Below, in pieces: positions 17,179-29,154 of a DNA stretch of 64,000 bases (position 1 is the stretch's first letter; each line of letters starts with the position of its first letter). The notes beneath the pieces are model-generated. The model ran no database searches. It worked only from the letters and a program-made list of their open reading frames with translations, and was not told the DNA's origin. The stretch covers positions 1 through 64,000 of the forward strand of contig CATOTG010000002.1 in assembly GCA_951813015.1 (NCBI GenBank), in the 5' to 3' direction. The DNA is from an uncultured Thermoanaerobaculia bacterium (lineage in GTDB: Bacteria; Acidobacteriota; Thermoanaerobaculia; Multivoradales; Multivoraceae). The position numbers and the translations under genes were made by a program.

Positions 17179-19329
17179 ATGACGGTGCCGGAACCGACGC
17201 CAGGCGAGGTCGTGCAGGCCACCCTTCATCACACCGCATGCACCCTGGACTGCCCCGACTCCTGCTCGCTCGAGGTCGAGGTCCGGGACGGCGTGGTCGA
17301 CAAGGTCCGCGCCGCGCCGCCGGAGGTCGCACACCCGCTGACGAGCGGTTTCATCTGCTCCAAGGTCGGACGCATTTCGCGCCACCTCTACGGCGAGGAT
17401 CGTCTTCTTCACCCGGCCCGCCGTACCGGCCCGAAGGGGGATGGCGCGTTCGAGCGCATCTCCTGGGAGGAGGCCCTGGACCTGATCGTTTCCCGCATGA
17501 CCGAGGCCAGGACCGCTTTCGGCGGCGAGTCCGTGCTGCCGCTCAGCTACGGCGGATCGAACGGGTTGCTGACCCAGGACACGGCCGATGCGATCCTGTT
17601 CCGTCGCTTCGGGGCTTCGGCTCTTGCCCGCAACGTGTGCGCGGCGCCCAGCACGGCCGCCGCGCTCGGCCTCTACGGCAAGATGGCCGGCGTCGCCCTC
17701 GAGGACTACGAGCACGCCGCCTTGGCTATCGTCTGGGGTGCCAACCCCTCCTCCACCGGCATCCACCTGGTGCCGATCCTGCGCGCCGCGCGGGCTCGCG
17801 GCGGCAGGCTCGTCGTCGTCGACCCGCGGCGCACGCCGCTGGCGAAACAGGCCGACCTGCACCTCCAGCCGCGACCCGGCACGGACCTGTGCCTGGCGCT
17901 GGCGCAGCATCGCGAGCTCTTCCGCCGCGGCGATGCGGACCTTGAGTTCCTGGCGGCGCACGCGACCGGCGTCGAGGAACTGAGGCGGCGCGTCGAGCCC
18001 TGGACCTTCGCGCGCGCCGCGGAAGTCACCGGCATTCCGGAGGCCGACATCGCCCGCTGCCACGAGTGGTACAGCGAATCCTCGCCGGCGGTGATCCGCT
18101 GCGGTTGGGGGGTCGAGCGCAACCGCAACGGCGGCTCGGCGGTCGCGGCGATCCTCGCCCTGCCGGCGGTGGCCGGCAAGTTCAAGGTCCGCGCCGGCGG
18201 CTACACGATGAGCAACAGCGGCGCTTTCCGCAACGTCGGCTGGCGCGAGCCGTCGCCGGGCGCCCGGATCGTGAACATGAACCACGTGGGCCGGGTGCTG
18301 ACCGACCCGGACGCGATTCAGGGACCGCCCGTCCAGGTCCTGTTCGTCTACAACGCGAATCCGCTCGCGACACTGCCCAACCAGGAACTCGTCCGCCGCG
18401 GCCTGGCCCGCGAGGACCTGTTCACGGTCGTCTTCGACCAGGTGACGACCGACACGGCCCGCTACGCCGACCTGGTGCTGCCGGCCACGACCTTCCTGGA
18501 GCACGACGACGTGGCGATGGGCTATGGCGCGATGGTGCTCCACGACACGAAACCCGTGGTCCCGCCGGTCGGCGAGGCCCGTTCCAACCTGCGCGTGTTC
18601 GGCGACCTCGCGGAACGGCTCGACCTGCTGCGGGAGGGCGACCCACGCTCGGAGGCGGAATGGCGGCAGGCGGTGCTCGGCGGCGAGCGGGCGCGGCGGC
18701 TCGCCGAGGGGGGCCAGGCGCTGCCGGAGACCGGCCGCCGGCCAATCCAGTTTGTCGACGTCTTCCCCCACACCGCCGACCGCAGGGTGCATCTCTGCCC
18801 GCCGTCCCTGGAGACCGAATCGGCGCGTGGGCTCTACGCCTTCCACCCCGAGGCCTCGGGGCGCCGGTACCCGCTGGCGCTCATCTCGCCCTCGGTGCCG
18901 CAGACCGTGAGCTCGACTTTCGGTCAGTTGCGCTCAGGCCCGGTTCCGCTGGAGATGCATCCGGACGATGCCGCCGCCCGCGGCCTGAAGAACGGTCTGA
19001 AGAACGGCGGCAGGCCGCGCGTGCGCGTGTTCAACGGCTACGGCGAGGTGCGCTGCCGCATGCGCTTCAACCCGGACCTCAAGCCCGGCGTCGTCCTGCT
19101 GCCCAAGGGAGTCTGGGCCAGGAGCACGGAGTCCGGGACCAACGCCTGCGCTCTCGCGCCGGACACCCTGACCGACATCGGCGCCGGCGCCTGCTTCAAC
19201 GACGCCCGGGTCGAGGTCGAGGCCCTGACCGATAGCGGCGCCTGCCCTAGCGATGCCCGGGTCGAGACCGAGGCCCTCGCCGACAGCGGCGCCTGCCTCA
19301 GCGATGCCCGGGTCGAGACCGAGGCCTGA
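17179..19329 (+). CDS. Molybdopterin-dependent oxidoreductase (formate dehydrogenase/DMSO reductase superfamily)
   Basis: This 716-residue protein has an N-terminal iron-sulfur motif CTLDCPDSCSL plus a later Cys in SGFICSKV, giving C-x3-C-x3-C...C for a [4Fe-4S] cluster. It is followed by molybdopterin domains (LPLSYGGSNGLLTQD, WGANPSSTGIHLVPIL, VVDPRRTPLAKQADLHL, FDQVTTDTARYADLVLPATT) and a C-terminal dinucleotide-binding domain. The residue aligned with the metal ligand is in the RNVCAAPS segment, a plausible Cys ligand. No twin-arginine signal is seen, so it is probably cytoplasmic. The substrate is unknown. The C-terminus carries an unusual 17-residue tandem repeat (19186-19326). The ATG is preceded by a TACGCT box and no ribosome-binding site. 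Confidence 0.88.
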   Translation: MTVPEPTPGEVVQATLHHTACTLDCPDSCSLEVEVRDGVVDKVRAAPPEVAHPLTSGFICSKVGRISRHLYGEDRLLHPARRTGPKGDGAFERISWEEALDLIVSRMTEARTAFGGESVLPLSYGGSNGLLTQDTADAILFRRFGASALARNVCAAPSTAAALGLYGKMAGVALEDYEHAALAIVWGANPSSTGIHLVPILRAARARGGRLVVVDPRRTPLAKQADLHLQPRPGTDLCLALAQHRELFRRGDADLEFLAAHATGVEELRRRVEPWTFARAAEVTGIPEADIARCHEWYSESSPAVIRCGWGVERNRNGGSAVAAILALPAVAGKFKVRAGGYTMSNSGAFRNVGWREPSPGARIVNMNHVGRVLTDPDAIQGPPVQVLFVYNANPLATLPNQELVRRGLAREDLFTVVFDQVTTDTARYADLVLPATTFLEHDDVAMGYGAMVLHDTKPVVPPVGEARSNLRVFGDLAERLDLLREGDPRSEAEWRQAVLGGERARRLAEGGQALPETGRRPIQFVDVFPHTADRRVHLCPPSLETESARGLYAFHPEASGRRYPLALISPSVPQTVSSTFGQLRSGPVPLEMHPDDAAARGLKNGLKNGGRPRVRVFNGYGEVRCRMRFNPDLKPGVVLLPKGVWARSTESGTNACALAPDTLTDIGAGACFNDARVEVEALTDSGACPSDARVETEALADSGACLSDARVETEA
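19186..19326 (+). repeat. In-frame 51-base tandem repeat at a gene's 3' end
   Basis: There are three near-identical units at 19186-19236, 19237-19287 and 19288-19326 (last one partial), each encoding GAC(F/P/L)(N/S)DARVE(V/T)EAL(T/A)DS. The first unit matches the normal family ending (GACFNDARVEVE). The others are extra copies. Confidence 0.9.
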
Positions 19330-19413
19330 CCGACCGAGCCGCCGCCGCTGAATCGAGCCGCAGTCGTCTTCTGGTCCGACAGCGGTACGTGGGAGCCTTC
19401 CCGGCCGAGCCGC

Positions 19414-19419
19414 TATCCT
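19414..19419 (+). promoter_or_regulatory. -10-like TATCCT, leaderless start
   Basis: TATCCT ends six bases before the ATG at 19426, with no ribosome-binding site between. Confidence 0.4.
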
Positions 19420-19425
19420 GCGGGC

Positions 19426-20385
19426 ATGATCCCCTCCCCGTTTCAGGCCGGCATCCTGCTCGCGGCCATTGGCCTCCCGGCGGCGACCCAGGAAGAACCA
19501 ACGGAGGTCCCGGACGTTCGCATGATCGTCATCGCCCACCGCGGCGCCTCAGGCTATCTGCCCGAGCACACGATCCCCGCCTATGCGGTGGCCCACGGCA
19601 TGGGCGCCGACTACATCGAGCCGGATCTCGTGTTGACCAGCGACGGCCACTTCATCTGCCTGCACGACATTTACTTGGAGGCGACCACGAACGTCGAGGA
19701 GGTGTTTCCCGATCGGGCGCGCGAAGACGGCAGGTGGTACGCCGCCGACTTCACCGTCGAGGAAATCGGCCGTCTGGAGGCCGCGGAACGCCTGGACGGC
19801 CGCTTTCCGAAGGGCGTCGGCCGCTTCCGGGTGCCAACGTTTGCCGAGATGATCGAACTCGTCCAGGGAATGAACCAGTCCTCCGGGAGGAACGTGGGGA
19901 TCTACCCGGAACTGAAGGCGCCGGCCTGGCACCGCGAGGAGGGCCTGCCGATGGAAGAGGCGCTGCTCGACGTTCTCGATCGCTACGGCTACCGGGAGCC
20001 CGGCGCACGGGTCTTCGTCCAGAGCTTCGAGCCCGAGAGTCTCAAGCGCCTGCGAGCGCTGGGCTCAGATCTGCCCCAGGTGCTCCTGATGGCGGAGGTC
20101 GAGCAGTACCAGCGCTTCCTGAGCCCGGAGGGCATCGCCGGCATCGCCGACTTCGCCGACGGCATCGGACCCGCCAAGACGATGATCCGGCGGCAGCGGG
20201 ACCTCGTTGTCTGGGCCAGGGAAGCCGGCCTGCTGGTTCATCCCTACACGTTCCGGGCCGACCAGGTGCCCAGCCCCTACACGACTGTCATCGAGGAGAT
20301 CCGCAGCCACCTGTTCGTCTTCGGCGTGAACGGCGTGTTCACCGACCATCCCGACCTGGCGCGCGGCGCCATCGACTGGTACTGA
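19426..20385 (+). CDS. glpQ: Glycerophosphodiester phosphodiesterase (GlpQ type)
   Basis: This 319-residue secreted enzyme has a signal sequence (residues 1-21, FQAGILLAAIGLPAATQ). The catalytic TIM barrel starts with IVIAHRGASGYLPEHT (catalytic His and Arg, metal Glu nearby), then GADYIEPDLVLTSDGHFICLHD, which holds the second His and the metal-binding acids. GIYPELKAP, VFVQSFEPESL and NGVFTDHPDLA follow and complete the GDPD fold. It hydrolyses glycerophosphodiesters to glycerol 3-phosphate and an alcohol in the periplasm, for phosphate or carbon scavenging. The 3' end overlaps the convergent aminopeptidase frame by about 320 bases. Confidence 0.93.
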   Translation: MIPSPFQAGILLAAIGLPAATQEEPTEVPDVRMIVIAHRGASGYLPEHTIPAYAVAHGMGADYIEPDLVLTSDGHFICLHDIYLEATTNVEEVFPDRAREDGRWYAADFTVEEIGRLEAAERLDGRFPKGVGRFRVPTFAEMIELVQGMNQSSGRNVGIYPELKAPAWHREEGLPMEEALLDVLDRYGYREPGARVFVQSFEPESLKRLRALGSDLPQVLLMAEVEQYQRFLSPEGIAGIADFADGIGPAKTMIRRQRDLVVWAREAGLLVHPYTFRADQVPSPYTTVIEEIRSHLFVFGVNGVFTDHPDLARGAIDWY

Positions 20386-21523
20386 ATCATCGTCCCGGAC
20401 CGTAGCCAACTGCCGCCGCCGCTCCTGCGGCTCCAGCGCCGCCAGCCGCTCGACCTCGGCGTAGAAGAGCGGGAAGTTCCGCCCTGACGCCTCGAGCAGC
20501 GCCAGAAACGCCGGAACCAGGTCGCTGTAGGTGGCAATCGAGACGAGGTCCGCGTTGTTGAGCCGCGACAGCCACTCGCCCAGGTCCGACTCGCCGCCGG
20601 CGGCGCCGTTCTCGGCAGCCCGCCATGCAGGAACGAGCTCGCGCCGGTAGCGGGCTGGCAGCGATCGGAAGACTTCCGCCTTGCGCGCCAGCTTCCAGTC
20701 GTCGCTCTCCTCGCTCCGGTAGATCGCCTCCAGCTCCGTTCGCACCTCCAGCAGAAACCGGTTCAGGTCGCGTCGCCGTTCCCGCGCCTGCTCGAAGGCA
20801 TCCAGATCCTCGCTCCGGCCCAGGGACCGCAGCCACCGGCGCACTCCGGCGACTTCGACCGCGGTCGCAAACGACTCGTTGAACGCGCTGTCGTCCTTGA
20901 CGTAGACCACCTGGTGCGCGAGTTCGTGGAAGATGAGGGCGGCCAGATCCGCGTCGGCGTAGTCGAGGAAGGTACTGAGCACCGGATCGGCGAACCAGCC
21001 CAGGGTCGAGTACGCCGCCACGCCGCCGACGCGCACGTCGAAGCCCTGGCTGGCAAGCCGCTCGCCGTACCTCCGTGCGGCCCGTTCGTCGAAATAGCCG
21101 CGGTAGGCCGCACAGCCGGCGAACGGATAGCACCAGGTCCTGGGCTCCAGGCCGAGCCGGGGCGCGGCGACCACGTTCCAGACCGCGTAGGGCCGCTCGA
21201 GATCGGCGAAGCTCCGATAGCTGCGGTTGTCCGGTAGACCGAGTTCACTGCTGGCGAAGTCGCGTATCTGCTGCGTCAACCGCAGCCGCTCCCGGGTCGC
21301 CGCGGAGAGCACTTCCGTTCGTCCCGGCGCCAGGAGACGGTCGATCGACTGGCGCTTGACCAGCACGCCGGCGCCCCCGAAAGCCGCCTGCGAGTAGTAG
21401 CGGACGCTGCCGCAGCTCGCCACAAGCCCCGCCAACACCAAGGCCACGGCCACCACGAACACGCGCGAACGGCGCCGCAACCGGCGGCGGGCCCTCGGCG
21501 CCCGCGTGCTAGCCTGCCTGACC

Positions 21524-21525
<2 letters not shown>
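20065..21525 (-). CDS. Predicted aminopeptidase, lipoprotein (COG4324-like)
   Basis: A basic N-terminus and lipobox (LAGLVASCGS) point to an outer- or inner-membrane lipoprotein. The domain has VRYYSQAAFGGAGVL, AGCAAYRGYFDERAA, GVAAYSTLGWFADPV and the zinc site ALIFHELAHQVVYVKDD...FNESFATAVE (HEXXH plus downstream Glu), typical of COG4324 predicted aminopeptidases. Recognisable coding ends near QERRRQLATV at about 20400. The frame then continues only as an antisense reading of the phosphodiesterase gene to 20065. A one-base shift near 20400 would end the protein at a TGA at about 20387. Its ATG at 21525 overlaps the ATG of the divergent symporter gene. Confidence 0.8.
21510..21515 (+). promoter_or_regulatory. 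-10-like TAGCCT, leaderless start
   Basis: TAGCCT ends eight bases before the symporter ATG at 21524. It lies inside the 5' end of the divergent aminopeptidase gene. Confidence 0.4.
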
Positions 21526-22741
<1,216 letters not shown>

Positions 22742-22749
22742 CAGTTCTC

Positions 22750-22800
22750 GGCAGGAGTCGCACTGCGTTCGAACGGCGCCGCATCTCGGCCCGGCATCGT
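22750..22800. repeat. Dispersed intergenic repeat, copy A
   Basis: This 51-base stretch matches 57788-57838 at about 42 of 51 positions in my hand alignment, with one gap. Both copies are non-coding and sit beside gene starts or ends. Most differences are transitions. Confidence 0.5.
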
Positions 22801-22908
22801 GCCGTTCGCGTGCTCGATCACAGCGCACGGCTGCCTGGCCGGCGGCCCGCTCCACCAGGGCAGCCGGGCGGGCCGGATCGTGTAAAGTCAGCCGCTGTCG
22901 CAGGATAC

Positions 22909-25900
22909 ATGGCCGAACAAGCACACCAGGGCGAACTCGGGAACGGGCTCCCCCGCTGCCTGGGCGGGCTCGAGGAGCTGCAGAGGCCCCTGTACCTGAG
23001 CGGCGGCCCTCGGAAGAAGCTCCTGAAGGGCGCATACGTGCGCAGCCGCTTGGACAGCGACCTGCACAAGGCATCTGACGAAGACATCCTGCTCGCCTTC
23101 TACGGCAACGCGAAGAGCCGCCGGGAGCTCTGGAGGCACTGGAGGGAGCAGCCGGTCGCCAAGCTCGGCGTTGCCAGGAAAACGACCGGTCAGGCCCCCA
23201 GGGACACGCCTCCCTCGCTGGAGTACTGCCTCCTGGACGATCTGGACCGGAAACTCCTCAGGTCGGAGAGCTCGGACGAGTTCGTCCTCGATCGCCTGAG
23301 GGCCGAGGTGGAGTCGCGCCTTGAGACGTGGTCCGCGGCGGACGACGAGAAGCGGCGCATGACGATCCTGTTGACGTTTTCACTCGCGTCACTCACGAAC
23401 GACCGTTCCGTTCTTCTGGACGCAGTCGGCAAAGCGGCCGAACTGGAAGCCGAGTTCGGGGACCTGCTCGCCGCGCCCATCACCACATCCGATCCCGATG
23501 GTGACCCGGCGCCCGGACCAACAGACGGGAAGGTCGCAGCGAAGGCAACCGCGACTGCGCCGGAACCGGCTCTCGAGCGCGGTATCCGCCAAGCCCAGTC
23601 GATGTTCGAGAGAGCCTTCGACTCGGTCGGGGATCTCCTCGACTCGGTCGACGAAGTCGAAGCCCTGTCGATCGTCGGAGGGTTCGCCACAGGTCTCCAG
23701 GACCGCCTCCAGACACTCCGCACTGAAGTCGCCTCGAAGAAACTCGAGATCGAGAACAAGGCCGCAATCGACAGCCTGCTGGCTGCCGCCGACCGCCTGC
23801 GCGACGACATCGCCCGACACGCGGCCAGCGAGGCGATCCGAGACGATCTCGATCGTCTCCGCGACGACTGGCACAGCTTGCCGGATGTGGCGCCGGAACA
23901 GGCCCGCGCTGAATTCGATCGCCTGGAGCGCGACATCCCGACGGCCTTCGAAGCACTGGTGGAAAACCACACGCGCCATCGCGAGCTTGAGGAGCAAAGG
24001 GAGGGACTCCGCGCCCGGAAACCCACGAGTCGCGACGAGCAACGGCAGCTGGATCACCGTCTGGACGAGTGTCGGAAACAGGCCACCGCAGCGAGAGACC
24101 GGCACCGTTCGGCCGAGGACGCTCTGCTGAGACTGCTTGCTCCGGCAATCGCGGCCAACGGGAAGACGCCCGCAACGGAAGCATCGGTTGAACCGAACGT
24201 GCCTGCCGCCGTCGAATCACCAGCTGACGACACGGCTGCCGCGGTCGGCCTGAACCGAGAGGCCAGGCCCGCGGACCGAGACGCGACGGTCCGCGGCACA
24301 GGCGCAGACGACCTGCCCGGAGCCGAGTCCGAACCCGATTCGAACGATCGGCCCAAACCCGCTCAGCCGGGACCGGCGGCGCCCTCGGCGGCCACCGGTG
24401 ACGAGCAGCCACCCGGGGACTCAGCTTACGCAGGTCCGGCAGCCAAGCCCGTCGAGCCGCCGGGCCCGGGAGCGGGCGCCGCGACCGACCTCGACGCCGA
24501 AGACACCCTGCCGGAAGAAGTCGGCGCCCGCGAGGAAGAAGAAGAAGAATCGACGCCGAAATGGAACGAGCAGGAACGGCGGGTCCGTGAGGCCGTAGCC
24601 GCAGCGCTTGTCGACGAGCCTCCCCGCCTCGCCCACGCCTACCAGGTCTGCCGAACCGCCGAAGCAGCAGGAATCGAAGCGGGACTGCCCCGCGCCGCTC
24701 TCCTTGAAGCCGCTCTCTACTCGGTCCATCTGGAGAAGGCACACGGCGAGCTTGAGCCTGATCTGCGGGACGCCATCCAACGCGCCGTGGAAGGCGCGCC
24801 CGACGAACGGGAGGTCTCGCCGGAGACCGAGAACGCAGAGGCCCTGATCGGCTTCGCCGCGGCGTTGGCGCCGGCACTTCTCGCCCCCTACACGGGAGCC
24901 GCCGCCCTGCTCCAGCACCTCACCCACGAGGGCCTTCCCGAGCTGTACGACTTCTGTCAGAGAGCCGCGCAGAGAAGCTGGGCCGTCCAGAATGCCCAGG
25001 TAGACGCCGGGGCCTCCCTGCGCCGGGCAAAGCGCCACACGAAACGCGAAGACGCTTTGGCCAAAGTGCAGGAGGAACTGCGTCTCTGGCGTAACGAGAG
25101 TGCAAAGATGCCTCTCTACTACACACCCGCCAACCGAATCTGGGAGGCCCTGCTCAGCGACCGGAGCGAACTCGGCCAACTCGTGCTGGCGGTCCTGGCC
25201 GAAGCCGCGCCGAGTCGCGTCCGGGAGCATCTCGCCGACCTCGAGGACCACGACGGTCTGCGGGAGATCGTGGAGCGGACTGGCAAGGGACTGCTCAAAG
25301 CGAACCAGAGCGTCGCCACGAAGACCTTCAAGCGGTTTCAGCGGCGCCTGGCGCGCCCGCTCGAACTCGCCCACGAGTATCTCGACCTGGCAGTGGAGAG
25401 CGGCCCGACGGACCATCGCCGCCTGGTGATCAACGAGTTCGTCTCCCTGCTCAGGGATGAACTGCCTCGACTCCGTGACGCGCTGCGGCCCGTCGGCACG
25501 TTCCCGGAACAGCCGCTCCTCGTGCGAGCGGCGGCCCGAACAGCGCAACAGGCGGCGGCACGCGTCCAGGACCTGGTTGACCCCAGCCACGAAGAGGAGT
25601 TCCTGACCGAGCCGCCGGCCGAGATGCTCAAGGCGACGGGGCTCTTCCGGTTGCCGGACGTCCGCATCACCGAGGACGGCGAGGGAGAAGGCGAACCCGC
25701 CAGCTTGTTGGAGGCTCTCACGTCGTCCCGCCCAACCGACCTTGGAACCGCCTTCGAGCGCCACCTCGGCTCAGGAGACTTCGAGTCTGCAAGGAGGGTT
25801 CTGAACTGGGCTGAGCGCTGGGCAGATGCGGGCGAACAGATTGACGACGCCGAGGCGGAGCGGTGGCGAGACCACCTCGAATCCAGCAGGGAGGACAGCC

Positions 25901-28900
25901 TGCATGCGCTCCGCGACCAGGCGGCCGATTCGCGCGCCGCACTTGAGCAGGCTTTCCGCCAGGGCCAGATCGAACCGGACCGTCGAGCGGCCCTGGACGG
26001 GCGCCTCATCGCCGTGGAGGAGGAGCTGGAACAGGGGTCCGTCCGGCAGTTCGAGCAGCAGCGGGAGATCCGACGGGGCCGGGTCGACCTGAATGAGGCC
26101 ATCGATGACAGCCTCAAGGCCCTCCAATGCAAGGCAGCGAAACTGATCCCTGACCAGGACGACCCCAGACGCCAGAGAATCTGGCAACACATGGATGACG
26201 GCGACCTGGTCGCCGCAAACGAACTCCTCCACCGCTCCGGCGAGGAGACTCGCGCACCGGCCATGGCAGAAGAGCCCGAGCCGTCGCTTCTGAACGGTTA
26301 CCTGGCGATCAACCGCGAGGCGCTCCGACGATCCGCCCACGACTGGAGCGGGGTCGTTGAGGCTGCCAGGAAGGGAAGGAGGCACGGCGACCTCCGCTTC
26401 GACAGACTGGACGATGACGACCGCGAGTCCGCCGCAGACCTGCTCGAGAGCTGGCGAACGCTGAAACGGTCCATGCCGGTGAACCGGCAGAAGGTTGCCA
26501 GAGCGGCGATCGGGCTGCTGACACGCCTGGGCTTCCTTGACGCCCGGCTCCATCTCGAACCCGCCACGCCCGAAACCCTGACCCAGCCGAAGTGGCCGGA
26601 TGCCGTCCCGAGGAACTTCCGATCGGGCGAGCTGATCACGGCGCCGCTGTCGAACCGCGGCGACTGCCCCGATCCGCACTTCGGCTCCCAGGCCGGAGGG
26701 CGCTATCGGCTCCTCGTGTTCTTCGAGCCGCCGACGGCGGCGCAGGTGCTTCAGCGCCTGCAGAGCGAGGTCGGCGGTCAAGCGCCGATCGTCGTCTGCC
26801 TCGCCCCAATCAGCGATACGACACGCGAGCAACTCCTCCGAAAGAGTTTCGAGCAGTCGTTGTCCTTCATCACGCTGGACGAGATCCTTCTTCTCTTCCT
26901 CGCGGCGCAGCCGCCTTCCAGGCTGGCATCCCTCTTCGCTCTTGCCCTGCCCTTCTCCTACTGTCAGCCGTTCGTGCGTCGAGGCGGTTCGGTACCGCCC
27001 GAGATGTTCTTCGGGCGCGAACGGGAGGAACGCGAGATCACGAACTTCCAGGGCTCCTGCTTCCTGTACGGCGGTCGCCAGCTTGGCAAGACGGCGCTGC
27101 TGCATCGAGTTGAGGAGGTGTATTCGGCGCCGGCTCAGGGCCGCTTCGCCGCCGTGATCGACCTGAAGGCAGCCGGGATCGGCGACGCGGACACAGCGGA
27201 CATCTGGGGCGCGATCTGGGCGGCTCTGAGGGAGCTTCACGCCATCGATGATGGAGTCAAGCGACCGAGCCTTTCGTCGCGGAGCATCGAGGTATTCATG
27301 GATGCGCTGCACGAGCGCTTCAACAGGGACACCGGGCATACGTTGCTCCTGATGTTCGACGAGGCGGACGGATTCCTGCGTCGGGACGCGCTGAACAGCA
27401 GTCGCGAGACCTTCGCCGAGTCCTCGCGACTCAAGTCCCTCATGGATCGGAGCCGATCGATCAAGGTGGTCTTCGCCGGCCTCCACAACGTCGTGCGGAC
27501 GACGACCCAGTCGAACCACCCGCTGGCCCACCTGGGCGAACCGATCTGCATCGGCCCGTTCATCGGGCCGGAGGATCGCCGGCAGGCGGAGCTGCTTCTC
27601 CGTCTGCCGCTTCAGGCATGCGGCTATCTCTTCGACCCGCCGCGCCTGGTCCTCGGCGTACTGGCACGAGCGAACTACTACCCGAGTCTCCTCCAGATCT
27701 ACGGCGCCTCACTCGTCAACGAGCTGTCGAGGACGGCGGTCCCTCGGACGGCGGCTCGGCTACCGAACATTCATCGCGATATCGTGGAAGGAGTTCACCT
27801 CAGTCGCGACCTGCAGGAGCTGATCCGGCAACGCTTCGAGTGGACGCTGCAACTCGATTCGCGGTATGAGGCAATCGCCTACGCTACCGCCTGGATGTGC
27901 CGCGACGACTCGCGCGTGCTGCACGACGGCGCGGACGACGAGCGCATTTTCGGCGACGTAGGCCAATGGTGGCCGGCCGGCTTCAAGGACGTCGACCGTG
28001 GCAGATTCCTGGCGCTCCTGGAGGAACTGGTGGAACTCGGTGTACTGCGGGCGACTCAGCGACCGCAAGCGGAGAGACCGCTACACCCTGCGGACCCCGA
28101 ACGTGTTGGCCCTTCTGGGTGACCAGGAGGAGATCGTCCGAAAGCTCGAGGCCCCTGGAGGGGCGAGCCGCCGAACCCGATCTCGGTCCCCACGAGATCC
28201 GACGGCGTCACGGCGACAGGGGACCGCTCAGCCGCCCGCTGACGCTCTGGCAGGAGCGCCGAATCGCCGGACACGCGGACCGAAGAAGCCGGCGCAACGC
28301 CGTCGTGCTGGTCCTGGGACCGGGCGCCGCAGGCGTGGCACAGGTGAGGGACTTTCTGACGCAGGGCCAGAGCCTCGTCGATGTCAAGCCGCTGGCCGCG
28401 TCGCGATCGACCCTGGGCTTTGAACGCGATCTCAAGCGCCGCATCAAGGCCAGAAGCGACGAGACGACCCTGTTCGTGGCGCCGGTGGGAACAGCGAAAG
28501 GCGCGAGGTGGAAGGCGGCCTGGATCGAAGCGGCCATCGAAGCACTCGGAAGACTCCGCTCGCCCAACCGGTTCGCTCGCGTCGTGTTCACGTTGGATGC
28601 CCGGCGTCTGACGGATCATCACGAGACGATTGAAGAGTGGGAGAAACAGGGCGTCGTCGAGATGGTCCGCCTCCGACCGTGGTCGATCGACTTCGCCGCC
28701 CAATGTCTCGACGATGATCCGGACGTGGGCCAGATGCTCGACGCGCGACAGGAGCGCGACCTCGCAGAGCTCTGCGGGGGCTGGCCCGAACTGCTCGACC
28801 TCGTTCTCGACGGCCTCCGCGGCGGCGCCGATCCAACTCGGCTGAGAAGCAGGGACGGCTTCGCGATGCTCCTCAAGGAGAACGCGGACCGCCTCCGCTC

Positions 28901-29147
28901 GGCCTTCTGCCTCGACCAGCAGGCTCTGTCCGAGATGCTCCGCCTCGCGAACGAGTACGGCAGAGCCGAGCAGCACGAACTTCTGGGGCCGGAGGCGCGG
29001 GAGCTTGCCGGCTGCACGCTGAGCGAAGACGATGTCCAGGTTGCCTTCCGGGTCGCCCGCAAACTCAGCCTGCTGCAGGAGGTTGGCGGAGCGCGTTGGC
29101 AGGTGGACCCGACGGTCGCCAGGGTGATGCAAGAGACGAGCGACTGA
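22909..29147 (+). pseudogene. Giant STAND/Orc1-like ATPase, two frameshifts near the 3' end
   Basis: This would be about 2,080 residues. ATG 22909 has CAGGA seven bases upstream. Residues 1-200 are helical with no family I recognise. Residues 200-430 are coiled-coil rich, and 430-560 are a disordered Pro/Ala/Glu linker ending in a poly-Glu run. Helical repeats follow. A conserved segment (GGRYRLLVFFEPPTAAQ...LITLDEILLLFL type) leads into an ATPase with FFGREREEREI, Walker A LYGGRQLGKTALL (about residue 1390) and Walker B LLLMFDEADGFL. The first frame ends at 28122. Coding then moves to YTLRTPNVLALLGDQEEI (winged-helix-like) and again to PLTLWQERRIAGHAD, ending at 29147. The shifts lie near 28045-28070 and 28150-28163. 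A role in defence is inference from size, domain style and partner gene. Confidence 0.65.
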
Positions 29148-29154
29148 ATCAGCC

